From Clarkia xantiana subsp. parviflora (Eukaryota > Streptophyta > Magnoliopsida > Myrtales > Onagraceae): a DNA stretch of 64,000 bases. A program made the position numbers and the translations under genes. Below, one piece after another: positions 10,559 through 22,197 of the stretch. Each line of letters opens with the position of its first letter. Within the stretch, counting starts at the first letter, position 1. Below the pieces are notes generated by a model, which was not told the DNA's origin, searched no databases, and worked only from the letters and a program-made list of their open reading frames with translations. The DNA lies in assembly GCA_036873135.1 (NCBI GenBank), contig JAPTYO010000010.1:22623772-22687771 (forward strand), written 5' to 3'.

Positions 10559-10648
10559 GTGGTATCAGAGCCTGTGTTAAGAGTTCATGATTTTGATAAA
10601 TTGGTGTTCTTGAAAATTTAAATTGAAAACCGAAAATTTTAAATCAAT

Positions 10649-10723
<75 letters not shown>

Positions 10724-13700
10724 AATTTTTTAATCTTATAGAATCTTAGCAATAAATATATATATGTTTTTATATGGTCCGAAATTTATATATATATTTA
10801 ATATTGGAAATTATTTTAAATAATTAATGTTACTTGGTGGCTAAGTTAAATATTTTTGGACTTTAAAACCCTACTTGGGCCACAAGTAAACATTTCGGCC
10901 CAACCTTTGAAATTTTTAACTATTGGGCCGGTCCAATAAATTAAACCGGGACGGATTTAAATCGAACCGGGTTTTCTCAATCGGTTCGATCTGATCGGGT
11001 CGGGTCGAACCGGGTAATTAAGTGGATCTAACCGAACCGGTTTTGTGTGTTGAACCAAACCCTATTTTATTGGACCGGACCGAACCGAATCGGATTTACC
11101 GGACCGAACCAAAATTGACTAAACCGAAATGTTTTTCAAAACCGAATTTAAGTCAATTAATTTAAGTAAAATTGGGTGGTCAAGTTTTAAAATCCAAATG
11201 TTTTTGAACCTCTAAATGGACTACACAGTGCTCATATGGTTGTTAACATTTATGCATAGTTTCGATTATGGGGACGGATCTTAGAGATACATGTTTTTAG
11301 GACTGGATTAATTAGAGGGCTGAATTGCAGTTGTTTATTATTCAATATATATATCATAGTCAAGCTAGCTGGACATTGCATGTTGTGGGCGGAGCCCTGG
11401 TTAAATATATGGAATGCGCACTAGGATAGAGATGCTGTGATGGTTTTAAAAGCCTAGGATTCAATGTCTAGAATGTTGCGTAATTGAATATAAGCATGAA
11501 TTGCAAATCAGCCCCTAATGTTTAAAATTATTTTAAAACCGAAAAACAGTCGCCAAATATGTATAATTGTTGTGGAATTCTCATGTTTGACACGTATGCT
11601 AGAATGTTGAGGATGTAGTTGCATTTGATAATTTACATGGAAGTAGAATTATATATGCAAGCATGAGTTCCTCGGAACATTAGACGCATGACGCGTAAGC
11701 ATGAGTGTGATTTGTTTGATGAATGTTACTTGCGTATGATAATTTACATGGTTAGTAGAATTATATATGCATGAGTGAATTCATCGGAATATTTTTCCAA
11801 AATAAAAAGGGCCTTGGGAAAGCCAAGATCGGGTATGCTTGTTTTAAAATTCCTGTTTCGGTAATTTGCGATTAAAACCGTTTTAAGAGACCGATCTATT
11901 GGATTGAAAACGGCGGTAATGTGAACTCTTTCAAAGCCATCTTCCATTGGTTTACTGGTGGTCGGTTGGCTTAGATGACTGAGGAATCATTATTTGTCGG
12001 ATTCAATCTTAATAGATATCTGATGTATGCAATTCTTTCTCAAAATGTTATTGTCTCCCTAATTTTTTTTTTGCATAATCATCGATGTGTTAGTATGAAT
12101 TGGTTAATTTAATGCGATTCAATATTCCACGCAATATTGATGGTATGAATCATGATGAATAAAAGGAGTACGTGTTGAACTCTCTATGATTCCGTAAAGT
12201 AGAGAGGACAACTACAGATGAATATGGCAGTCTGTATGATTTTGACAATGCGAAACAAATGTAACAATTTGTTTCACCAAAAATAGGAGTAGGTTCTTTG
12301 ATGATCTCAACGCGTGTATGGTGATACATTCAACCTTGGTAAAGGGGGCTGAAGAAGACTTCAATTCCAACCAGGCAATGTTGCAGCTTAGTATGCATTT
12401 GCATCCGCCTCGGTGGAAGCAAGGATGCAAAAACTAAACGTTTCGGTTAAACATGATGGTCTTCACTCTTTTCATGGATGTTGGCGTAAAAACTGCATCA
12501 GATCTTCAGAATGAAAGGTCAATATGAAAAAGATGTATATGGTTGTCTGATATTGACAGGACTCAGTGACCTTGAGCCTAATCAAGTACAGTAACCACAA
12601 CAATAAAAGGGAAACCTTCTCTGCTCACCATACTGGGTTCGAAAGAAATCAACCATGATCCACATATTATAGAGAGAACTGGACCATAAATGTCTTATAC
12701 GATAATCAGTTGGGTTAAACCATGTTGATAAAGTGCGTCTCTAGTACGCCATGTAGGTCACGTGTATGAAGCTGTAAAACGTTTTATACAGACACAGATC
12801 ATTTAATGTAATTCACTCGTGAATTACCCAGATGTGATGTTCAACATGACTTAAAGTTCTCGACTATCTATGCGACAATCATGGATTGAATACGCGTTCT
12901 TCAGATCAAGAACCCTACCATTGTCATTTATCGTTCGTTTGAGTTACTAAAATTTTGGTTATTTCGAGATTCGGATTTATTGAATAAAGTGGTTTCCGTT
13001 CGATTCGAAATGTGATCTACTTGTCAAAATTAATCAACCCGGTTAAGAGGGATCGATACGAAATGAAATTTCGGCTAGGTAAAAGTGGTCGAATAAAACG
13101 AAATGATACACGTACTCCGTCTTAGTCGGGAAACTGAACTGAATATACACATCAATTGCGTAGCTAGATCGAAATATTTAGTATTTCTTAATTATTAGTA
13201 CTCCATTGAATGAGATAATCTGTAATGTTGATCATGTGCGAAACCGATTTGATTAAATTGAATTAAATTCAGAAATGAAACGATTCAACCTAGGATTAAA
13301 ACTAAGGTGAATAACGCTACGCGTAAGTGGACCTCGATAGACGGAACACATCGTTTCAAAATACGAATTTAATGATGAAGTGTCTGAATGATGATGTGCT
13401 GAATTTTCGTTTGCATTCCCTTGGACACAACTTATTGATACCATTTACATCGGTACGAAGTAGGCTTCAGAAAGCTACCACGACCTTGTAAAAGTATCAA
13501 CTGAAGAATATGGTGAAAATCCAAGATGCTCAGTTCGGAGATGGGATAAAATCTCTGAGATAAGTTTGCAAACGAAGAAGGATGAAGTCAGTTAAACGAT
13601 TTTCCTTCCGTACGCCTTGAACGATAAGTCAGGCTAGGCATTCAAATCAAATCAAACACTTGTGGAAGCATTGTTTATACACATAATGTTAGAGTCACTT

Positions 13701-14675
13701 AATCAACTGTTCCCTGAGGGATGATAAGAAGTGATTCACATTCATGTAAAACTATGTTCCATTGTAATCGCTAAGTCACGTCGCCATGATAGCTGAAGTG
13801 TGATAATGAGTTACATCATCTCACCATGCAACATTAATTTGCCTATTAAATACGTATTTAGGACAAGAGGATGTTCACTACTCTTTTGAAATACCTGTTT
13901 ATAGCTAATGGACATGGTGTCGTGGTCGAACATGAGACATTACATACTTGAGGACAAATTTTCCGATGCATTGACGTTTTCAGTACAATGAGTATTGATC
14001 AAACAGAAGAGGATATTACTGACATCAGGTCCCACGTAATTCGAGTGGGAGAGATTTGAACCAGCAACTCAAGTGAATGACATGGTAAATGATAATGTGA
14101 ACATTTTCATAATAAATCAAGTGGGAGGTCTAAACACTTATCGTAATGCTAAACCGAAGATGCCACAACTACCTATACTACCCATTGTTCCCAGTGGGAG
14201 TGATCCGAAAAACTTGGTTCCATATCCTAGTGATCAAGGAATTCATCTTGGAAGTAAAATTCTGAGACCAAGAAGTCGTATAAGGAAAGTTGTCGGTTAT
14301 GGTTAAAGCACTCCTCTTGTACCCAATAGAAGTGATGTTCCAATGAGAAGCATCATCTAAAATGGGAGAATTGATCCCCAATTGGAAGAAATGCTCTGAT
14401 AAGAAGCATTATTCCAAGTGGGAGAGACGTTAAGACTCAAAGACGGGATAATCAAGCCTAGACGAAAGTCAAGGCCGTCGAACTTCTCCAAAAGAAGTAT
14501 CCCATATAGAAGAGTGATAACCTCACTATATCGGCTGTTGACATGCATTAGAAAGACCTCAAGTAGAGAAATGGAAGAAAATAATAAATGAGAGAGATCG
14601 CCTAAATGAAAGCCATTAAAGTCTATAGTTGATTTACCTGCTAACGTGAGTCCTGAAAGAAGGCTCACTACTGAT
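10559..14675 (+). pseudogene. Unresolved 5' interior (leader, gag, protease, integrase) of the copia element
   Basis: By position this should hold leader, gag, protease and integrase, but I cannot read any of these domains with confidence; stops are frequent in all frames. Visible instead are a (TA)n run (10654-10719), a segment rich in GAACCG/CGGTTC words (about 10920-11160) and recurrent GTGGGAG words near 14040-14440. Confidence 0.45.
10654..10719. repeat. (TA)n microsatellite
   Basis: About 33 perfect TA units in the leader of the copia element. Confidence 0.95.
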
Positions 14676-15915
14676 GGAAAAGGTCGAGCAATACAGAACT
14701 CGATTCGTTGCGAAAGGCTATACCTAACTTCACGGAGTGGACTTTGACAAAACATACTCAACACTTGTGTGTAAAACCACGGTGCATGGCCATTCATGGT
14801 CCTGGTTGCAGGTTTCGATTACGAACCTCACCAAATGAGTATAAAGACCGCATTACTCCTCGGAAACCTGGAGGAAGAGATCTATATGGAGCAACCGGAG
14901 GGTTTCATTACTCCTGGTAACGAAAGTAAAAGTTTGTAAACTCCATAGGTCCATCTACAGTCCTGAACAGTCGTCTCGAAAATGGTACCGCAAATTCCAC
15001 GAGAAAATCGTAGGAAACGGATTTGTGAAATTTCATAAGGATCTGTGCGTGTATTATAAGACCTCCGGGTCTAAGTATGTCATATTAACCTTATGCATGG
15101 ACGACATACTTATTGCTGTAAACGACATGAGATTAATGAATAAGTCAAAGTCCTGGTTGACATCTGTATTTGAGATGAAAGACATGGGAGAGGCCACGTA
15201 CATCTTAGGCATTGAGACTGCCAGAGGTCGGGTTACCCGGAAATCGTGTCCATCTCAAGAAGCTTATATCAACAAATTGTTGAAAAGAATCAGATTACAG
15301 AATGCCAAAATCCGTGAAAACGCCGATATTGTTTGGGTGCGCACTGTCAAAACGTGACGGCCCCAAGAACCTGGCAGAGCGTGAACAGATGAAGGGTGCA
15401 GAGTATTTAAGCATGGTTGGTAGTTTGATGTACGCCATGCAATGCACACGTCCAGATGTCTGTTACGCCTTGGGCCTAGTAGCATGTTTCCAATCAAATC
15501 CTGGCCATCAACTTTTAAAGACTATAAAACGAGGAACTCGTTATCCGAAAAGGTACTGCCGACTACGAACTGTTCTATGAGGGCAGAAAGTTAGAATTGA
15601 CCGATTACATTAACGTCGACCGTGGTGGTGATCCAGATGATCGTAAGTCCACCACAGGAGGAGCATTCCTCCTTGCTAATGCCGCCATTTCATGGATGAG
15701 CAAGAAGCAAACCTAAGTCGCGTTGTCCACAATGGAATCGGAATTCATAGCTCTCTCTAAGAATGCACAGGAAGCGGTCTGGCTCAAAAGGCTTCTAACT
15801 GCACTGCTTGATGGAGATGTTGATAATAAACCTGTGAAGGTCTTCTCTGACAGTCAAGCAGCCATTGCGGCAGTTGAGAATCTGAAGTACCATACTAGGA
15901 CCAAAACACATTGAT
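14676..15915 (+). pseudogene. Copia reverse transcriptase and RNase H, broken
   Basis: Recognisable segments run in order through shifting frames. The RT start reads RFVAKGYTQLHGVDFDKTYS-like (14700-14760), then EEEIYMEQPEGF (about 14872-14905) and the fingers/palm region with SIYSPEQSSRKWY (about 14950-14995). The catalytic palm is LTLCMDDILIAVND (15080-15130), where the usual YVDD is CMDD, then EMKDMGEATYILGIE. The connection reads VGSLMYAMQCTRPDVCYALG (15415-15480). RNase H reads DDRKSTTGG, AISWMSKKQT-stop, ALSTMESEFIALS and SDSQAAIAAVENLKYH (15620-15900). In-frame stops (for example 15715-15717) and several frameshifts make it non-functional. It would have synthesised and degraded the RNA strand of the element's cDNA. 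Confidence 0.88.
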
Positions 15916-17368
15916 GAGTAATTCCATGCTAAATTTTAATAGTGGTAGACAATATAATCACTATGGAATACTTTTCCACCAATAACTTGGTATCAGAACC
16001 ATTAACTAAACCACTACGCAGGGACATATTCGAAAAACATGTAAAACTGCTTGGATTGCGTAGAGTTTAGAAATGGAACGTATCTGTGACAGCATTTTGA
16101 TATTAGGAAGTTACATTTTGTAAGTGAAATAATTGCAATTGAGTTTATGATCAATCGACGTCATAATTTTTTGAATACGGTCTATAAACTAAGTCGTAGG
16201 AGGACGCAATCATCTGCCAAACTATGTCGAATGTGGGCCTTACCTAGTCACAAAGGTACGGTCTTCTTGCGGTGGAGGGAGGCCTCCACCAAACAAGTCT
16301 GGCTAAGAGTCAGGGGGATAAACCTGATTAAGCAAGACGGTTATCTAGTTTCGAAGTAACTCGACGTGATCTTCGTTTTGCATATCGTCGTGATGAACTT
16401 CGTTCGTCATTTAACCACATTCTGGGCCAGATGAGAATTTGTGATAGCATGATTGACATATCCCTTTCCTGTCAACCCAAAAGGTTCAGGTATGCTATCA
16501 ACGCGTGCTTCCAACTGTGCGTGCAACGTTCGACCACGGGGTCATAGCTCGGTTGTGCTAGGAAGGAATCCTCGTGATTCTGGCGGGCGCAAACTTCTTC
16601 ACCTCGAGCGTGTGATTGATCCCAGTAGCCTTATGAAGAGGCACCTAAAGTATCCTCACGGACTCAGAACTCATATCTAAGGTCAGGCTCAATGCTCGCT
16701 TCCTGGCGTACGAGCGTAGTGCTGAATAAAAAGGCCCAGTGACCACGTCTTTGGAAACCGGTTGGGTCTGACTAAGGATATGAGCGTGTGATTGATCCCC
16801 AGGAGCCTTATGAAGAGGCACCTAAAGTATCATCACGGACTCAGAACTCATATCTAAGGTCAGGCTCAATGCTCGCTTCCTGGCGTACGAGCGTAGTGCT
16901 GAATAAAAAGGCCCAGTGACCACGTCTTTGGAAACCGGTTGGGTCTAACTAAGGATATGAGCGATGGGGAAGGTCAAGTTCACCTGTAATTCACTGACTC
17001 TTGTATTCACTAGGTGGCCACCAACCGGATATTAGTTGAAGGTTGTGAATACTTGTACGGATGCCTTGGAGAAGTGTTCCTATGTGGAAACTAGACAGTT
17101 GGAGAATTAACAGTTGACCCTAGATACAATGCGGTACAATATATAAATGTTGTTTATAACAGGTTGATTGGAGAAAAGGGAATCAACGTTCTGCGGGCGC
17201 TACAATACTCCTAACAGATGAGTAGCACGATGCCCGTCGTATCCGCCGGTCGCACGGCAAACCTCGTATGAACTATTTGAAAGCAAGAAGATCAAATGAG
17301 AGAAATGTTGATGCAGATTTGGATGACAATACATTAACAGGCACCCTCCCATTCCAGCGAGTGGGAGC
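15916..17368 (+). other. 3' non-coding region of the copia element
   Basis: After a short copia pol tail (to about 16071) there is about 1.3 kb with no domain I recognise. It includes a tandem duplication at 16605-16958 and the polypurine tract just before 17369. A diverged copy of this region recurs at about 48839-49871. Confidence 0.7.
16605..16958. repeat. Two-copy tandem duplication, period 177 bp
   Basis: Units 16605-16781 and 16782-16958, each starting GAGCGTGTGATTGATCCC, nearly identical. The related remnant at 49292-49470 appears to carry a single unit, so the duplication is later than their split. Confidence 0.85.
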
Positions 17369-17703
17369 TGTAAGCATATGGTAATGGGCGCCGTAATTGG
17401 TAGCCCATAATATGTATAATTTACCTAATGAACTTGGGTAAATGTCACATTAGGGTAATTTTGGCTAGACCCAAATCCCAATTGACACGGGAGGCCCAAA
17501 ATTGGGCCTCCCCAAATACATAGGCCGGCTGAAACCCTAGGTGGGGTAAAGTGGACTTTTGCCACTTTACTCCTCCTATAAATAAGAGGTGTTAGGGGAT
17601 TTTTAGGGTTAATCACAATTCCCTCATTAGAGTGTTTTAGAGAGAAAAACTCTCCCCCCCCATAAACCCTAGTTCGGCCAAACCATATCCGTCACCAAGG
17701 GTG
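17369..17703 (+). repeat. 3' LTR of the copia element, truncated
   Basis: Matches the first 335 bp or so of the LTR at 9957, including the palindrome and TATA box, then stops at 17703 where another LTR begins (TGTTAGCATATGG). Confidence 0.85.
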
Positions 17704-17943
17704 TGTTAGCATATGGTGACGTGGCGCCGTAAATGGTAGCCCGTTAATATTAAGGATATTACCTAAGACAATTGGGTAAATGTCACATTAGGTTAATTGG
17801 GCTCGACCCAATTCCTAATTGACATGGGAGGCCCAAAATTGGGCCTCCCTCTTTTAATAGGTTCGGCCGAACCCTATATAGGGGAGTATCCTAAGGGGTT
17901 TTACACATCAAGTAATTCATAAGTCCCTCCATTGAGTGGGAGC
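17704..17943 (+). repeat. Partial related copia LTR plus polypurine tract
   Basis: A diverged U3 segment of the same LTR family (17704 to about 17900), then sequence ending CATTGAGTGGGAGC, the polypurine tract of the LTR that starts at 17944. It looks like a remnant of a further nested or recombined element. Confidence 0.65.
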
Positions 17944-18537
17944 TGTTAGCATATGGAGATTGAGCGCCGTAATTAAGAGCCCATTAATATGTATACGTTA
18001 CCTAATAAATTGGGTAAATGTCACATTAGGGTAATTTGGCTTGACCCAAATCCTGGCATGAGAGGCCCAAATATTGGGCCTCCCTTATAAATGGCCGGCC
18101 GAAATAGGTATTAGGGGCAAAGTGGACTTTTGTCCACTTTGTTCCTCCTATAAATAAAGGATGTTAGGGTTTTCTTAAGGGTAATTCACAATTCCTCCTA
18201 AGTGGTGATTTGAGAGATAACTTTCCCCCCTAATAACATAGTTCGGCCGAACCATATAGCTACACCAAGGGTGTGCCAATTTAATTGGAGCAAATCACTC
18301 CGGAGGTCCGTCCCTGCCAAGAATCGATCAGAGGTTTTGTTGTGGAGCTAATACCGCGTAGGACTTCCTTAACAAGAACTTCTACTGGTTCCGTCCGGTG
18401 GATCGCGAACTCTCTCAGCAGGATCCTTGGGACTATGGAAAGGGTTTAAGGTATGTGCACATCTTCCGCTGCGTAATTCTGATTACAAGCATGTGCCTTA
18501 TTTATGTTTCCGTAGTGGTCAACCCCGTAATCCAACA
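17944..18537 (+). repeat. Nearly full-length copia-family LTR
   Basis: 594 bp, TGTTAG...CCAACA. It has palindromic AAATATT/TGGGCC words, the AAAGTGGAC/GTCCACTTT hairpin, a TATAAATA box (about 18150) and the family's 3' part (TCCTGCCAAGAATCGATC and CCGTAATCCAACA). No primer-binding site follows, so it is a 3' or solo LTR. Confidence 0.85.
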
Positions 18538-19092
18538 CAAACGTGAGTTACCGAAAGGGTCTCAGTATCATTCCGGTGCTGAGAATCGCGTGCATTATAG
18601 TCGACGACACGGAATCGGTGTGGCCTAACGATAAGAACAACGTGATTCATATCGATAAATACAACGTTGTATTTTGCGTCGAGTTGTAATGACTGTAAAT
18701 CGCTATCTGAACTAATGACTGATGAATCAGAGGTCAATTGAGCCCTAGCTAGGGTTCTCGGAGTCATGCACCGTGTCCACGATACCTACTTTGCTGACGC
18801 TGATTCAGATGTGAGGGAGATTCCGAAGACCATCTGTAAAGACATCCTCAGAGACTGTAAAGTGTTGTTCTGTTCGTGTGTCGTTGATGAGGACGACCCG
18901 TCATACGCCATATACCTAGAGATGAAGTCGATGGTGCTTAGTGCTACATGGGTCCTACGTGTCGATCAGACCATCACCCATGTTGTTGCGGCGGATCTGG
19001 CATTGGAGGAGGCGGTGTGAGCGATTAAGGAAGACAAGTTTCTTGTGAACCCTAAGTATCTAAACGATGCATTATTTGTGGGAAAGGCCTAG
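18538..19092 (+). pseudogene. RNA polymerase II CTD-phosphatase-like (CPL) fragment
   Basis: Collinear pieces resemble the C-terminal half of plant CPL-type CTD phosphatases (FCP1-like catalytic domain plus BRCT domain). They read IVDDTESVWPNDKNN with IHIDKY (18597-18686), ELMTDESEVN-stop-ALARVLGVMHRVHDTYF (about 18707-18795), DVREI and KDILRDCKVLFC (18810-18875), THVVAADLALEEAV (18976-19017) and KFLVNPKYLNDALFVGKA (to 19092). No introns separate them, in-frame stops interrupt (near 18687, 18750 and 19018), and the upstream DLDET-type catalytic motif is absent. It is a dead fragment, perhaps retroposed or captured. The family assignment rests on motif recall only. Confidence 0.6.
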
Positions 19093-19725
19093 TGAAACTA
19101 TGTATCTCGTAACGTGGTGGTGAAATACACGCTAGCAACAAATTGAATCCAATTTAAGAAAACTGTCTATGCGAATATCACTTTTAAAGGTGTGTAAGTA
19201 ATTTTTTTTCTTCTTAATGTGGTGGTTGTGCAACACTTGTAGTATACATACTTATATTACATTTAAACTAATCATTACTTGCACTAAATCATCCGTCCAT
19301 AAAATGTAAAGTGTTCATAAATATTTTAATAAACATTATTTTTTTGTAACGACAGTTACTTTTCAGTTTTTAATAATATAAATAACTGCAGTCAAAAACG
19401 ATTTTCTACGTAGAGACGGAAAATGGTAGGTAAAGTCGAGTCGTAAAGACGGAACGTAAAAATGCAAGTTTCTACGTATATGCTAAAATTACATTAGTAA
19501 TGACATGTATCAATGTACATATATGCGATTATGCAAAGAAATACAAAAAATAGTAAATATATTTATTAATAACGTATAACATTTTTTTAGTAAAAGATAT
19601 GAGTCCATCAGTAGTCACATCATACGTCACAATGAGCAATTGTTGTCGAATAATAAGAGGTATTGAGGGTCAATTGAAGTGTGGGCCTATATCTCAATTG
19701 AGATTTTAGGATTTGAGAAACTTAA
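19093..19725. other. Spacer, nothing recognised
   Basis: AT-rich DNA with no gene or element end seen up to the gypsy target duplication. Confidence 0.45.
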
Positions 19726-19730
19726 AAAAG

Positions 19731-20389
19731 TGATGGGTTCCGATGTAATCGTTAGCCCCGTTAACAGTCAATAAACGACGGGTAAGCCTAGTGGGCCTCG
19801 CGAAAGACTGCTCCCGACGAGAAGCCTCTGAGTAGGCCCCGATATGCCTTTGAGAAGGTCCCGAGAATGCTGACCCTGTCCCGTGGGACGAGGGGTCCTG
19901 GGTGGTGACCTAGAATGAGACAACTCTGGAGTCCCCAATATGGATCGGGACTTGTGATCAGAGGATAAGACCAAGAAACCCGCCTACTAGATAGAGTAGT
20001 GGGGAAACGGTTAAGATACGGATAAACTCCCCCGAGATACGCAGGGCGTGCCCGAGATACGCGGAGCGTGGGCGAGATACGCGGAGCGTGGGGCGAGATA
20101 CGCGGAATCCTGAACGAGATATACGAAACGTGGGTAAACTGCCAGGCACGGTTACTGGTAACTGAGGTAACTTCCCCTCCTATATAAATGAGGAAGTTAC
20201 CTCAGAAAACACATTCTCTAATACGAACTTAGACTATTGCTATCCATCCCACCGTTCAAACTCTCATTTAAGCATCGGAGAGGGATTCTGGGTCACCACC
20301 CGGATCATCCCTTTTTGCAAGATTACGCGGAGCCAAGGAGTTCAGGTTTTCCGTCAAGAACTTACCGGAGCTTCGATCGTGATCCAACA
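19731..20389 (+). repeat. 5' LTR of gypsy element 1
   Basis: 659 bp, TGATGG...CCAACA. It has about five tandem units of a 20-bp GAGATACGCGGAGCGTGGGC-like word (20033-20125) and a TATA box flanked by a 14-bp inverted repeat. Relative to the 3' LTR it lacks 64 bp at about 19807. Confidence 0.95.
20162..20205 (+). promoter_or_regulatory. LTR core promoter within an inverted repeat
   Basis: CTGAGGTAACTTCC (20162-20175) and its exact inverse GGAAGTTACCTCAG (20192-20205) bracket 16 bp containing TATATAA (20181-20187). The 3' LTR keeps both arms and the spacing (30697-30740). Confidence 0.75.
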
Positions 20390-20443
20390 TTGGCGCCGTC
20401 TGTGGGAAACTTACAAAAAGTCACAATAGTTTCTACTAGATCG

Positions 20444-22197
20444 ATGGCTGGTGGTGGCAAGCAGAAGAAGCAAGTCCCGGCGAGCAGTTCTCGCTCTGCT
20501 GGAACCGTGAATTCCGCGTTGCCGGAGCGTGCTGCTGAACAAGGTGATCACCCTGCTGTTTCTCACACAGGGGGCATGGTGAAGATCACGAGGTCTCAAT
20601 TCGAGACACGGCGGTGAACATGGAGGATATCCCAAGAAGGGAGGTGGATGCTCCTCCAAATCCAATGGTGCACAGGGAGGAAATCCCGCGGAGGGAGGTA
20701 GGTGCTTCCTCAAACCCGGAGTTGGCTAAGGCAGTAGCAGATGCTATGCCCATGTTCCTGGAGGCCATGGAGGCTCTTCTGGACAGAAGAGAGGCTGCCA
20801 AGAGAAGGGAAGAGTTGCCTCCACCTCCTCCAAGGGAGGTTCAAGAGGAACAAGAAGTTCAGTCCAGGAATAGGGGTGAGGAACCCGCGCACTCGGAAAG
20901 GTTCGTGGTCGACGGTCCCGGACCAGTGCAACACAGGACCATTCCCCTGAATGGCCCCATCACCCCCGATCAGGTGGTGAAGATCGTCAACATCTGCATG
21001 GGCGTCCAGAAGCATATGACATCGGAGCTGAGGGATCGATCTACTCATCTTTTTGTTCCACGGCTGATAGATAATGTCGCTCCGCCAGGGCTAGGTATTC
21101 CGACCATCAAGGAGTACGAGGGTGAAGGGGACCCAGTTCGTCATGTTCAGAGGCATGTCCAGGCCTGTATGGGTAGAGCCGCGAATGATGACATCGTGTG
21201 TGTGCTGTTCCCGATCACATTGGGAGAGAGGGCCTTGACGTGGTTTTTCAGCCTACCGCCAGGATGTATTACTTGCTGGAATGTTATGCACGACCGCTTC
21301 ATCAAGCAGTATCAGGGTCGTAGGCGCCTCTTGAAGAGCGTGAGGTCTTTGACCCAGGTGGTGCAGAGGTCTGACGAATCGTTGGCGTATTACTACCAAC
21401 GGTTCACTGCTAGTGTCGCGGAGATCGACGAGGAGATGTCGGAGGGAGAGACCATCCGCACCTTCCTTCGGAACCTAACTGCCCCATATGGTTCCGATCT
21501 GATGCATAGTGTGGCCGCGAAGGCTGTGTGGAGTATGGAAGCTTTGCAAGCGAGGGTGAAGCAGCAAATCGACGTGCAGGAGTCGAAGATTGCTGCCGGA
21601 GAGCTTGATCCTCCGAAGTCAGGAAGAGGAAAGCAATCGTTCAAGCTGTCGGACGATCGCAAAGGGAACGACAAATCGGAGGGAAGTAGGAGCCGTGGTC
21701 GCCCCGATAGAAGGGAGGACAAGCGTCCTCTGAGGAAGGATAACCGAGAGGGTCGTCACGTTCCACTCAACAGTTCGATGGCCGCCGTGCTAGCGGTGAT
21801 GGATCAGCAGGGTCTCGTCCGATACCCCCCGAGGAAAGAAGGTGAATTCTTGGGAGGTCGCTCTGACCGTTACTGTCGGTATCACCGAGCCAATGGTCAC
21901 GACACAGATAACTGTCGGGAGCTGAAGAAGGAGATAGAGAAGCTGATCCAGAAGGGGAAGCTTAAGGAGTTTATTGGTGGGGGACGGTGCCGATCCCGTT
22001 CCAAAACTCGATCGCGGTCCCGTTCCAGGTCCCGTGATCGATCTCCAAAGAGAAGAAGGTTGAGCCGGAATCTTCCGGTGCCCGTAAGGAGAGGCGGGGA
22101 ACCATCAATGTCATTCATGGAGGAATGGCGGCAGGAGGTGATACCTCCGCTTCTCGGGAGAATTACGCTTCCCGAATTTCTGTTGCCGTGGTGTTAG
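20444..22197 (+). pseudogene. Gag of gypsy element 1, frameshifted
   Basis: The first ATG after the primer site (20444) opens MAGGGKQKKQVPASS, matching the Gag start of element 2, but this frame ends at 20615-20617. The rest of Gag is open in another frame from ATG 20620 to 22197 (526 codons). It holds the retrotransposon Gag core (LGERALTWFFSLPPGCITCW, then QYQGRRRLLKSVRSL), a long charged region, a CCHC-like knuckle (CRYHRANGHDTDNC, about 21874-21915) and an Arg/Ser-rich tail. Element 2 has all of this in one frame, so the N-terminal frame change is a mutation here. Gag would form virus-like particles around the element RNA. Confidence 0.85.

Larger units (their letters stand above)
9957..17703 (+). 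mobile_element. Decayed Ty1/copia LTR retrotransposon
   Basis: The 5' LTR is 9957-10558, followed by primer-binding site TGGTATCAGAGCC (10560-10572). The interior 10559-17368 contains a recognisable reverse transcriptase-RNase H region (14676-15915), then about 1.3 kb without coding signal, then the polypurine tract GAGTGGGAGC just before the 3' LTR at 17369. The 3' LTR is cut at 17703 by another related LTR. Domain order RT-RNase H at the 3' end of the coding region with integrase expected upstream is the copia arrangement. Stops and frameshifts are dense throughout, so it is an old dead copy. It inserted into the right LTR of the TRIM at 9510-9956. Confidence 0.85.

Noticed and set aside
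22050..22125. Programmed -1 frameshift between Gag and Pol of element 1
   Set aside because: No slippery heptamer is seen, and element 2 has Gag and Pol in one continuous frame at this place, so a mutation is simpler.
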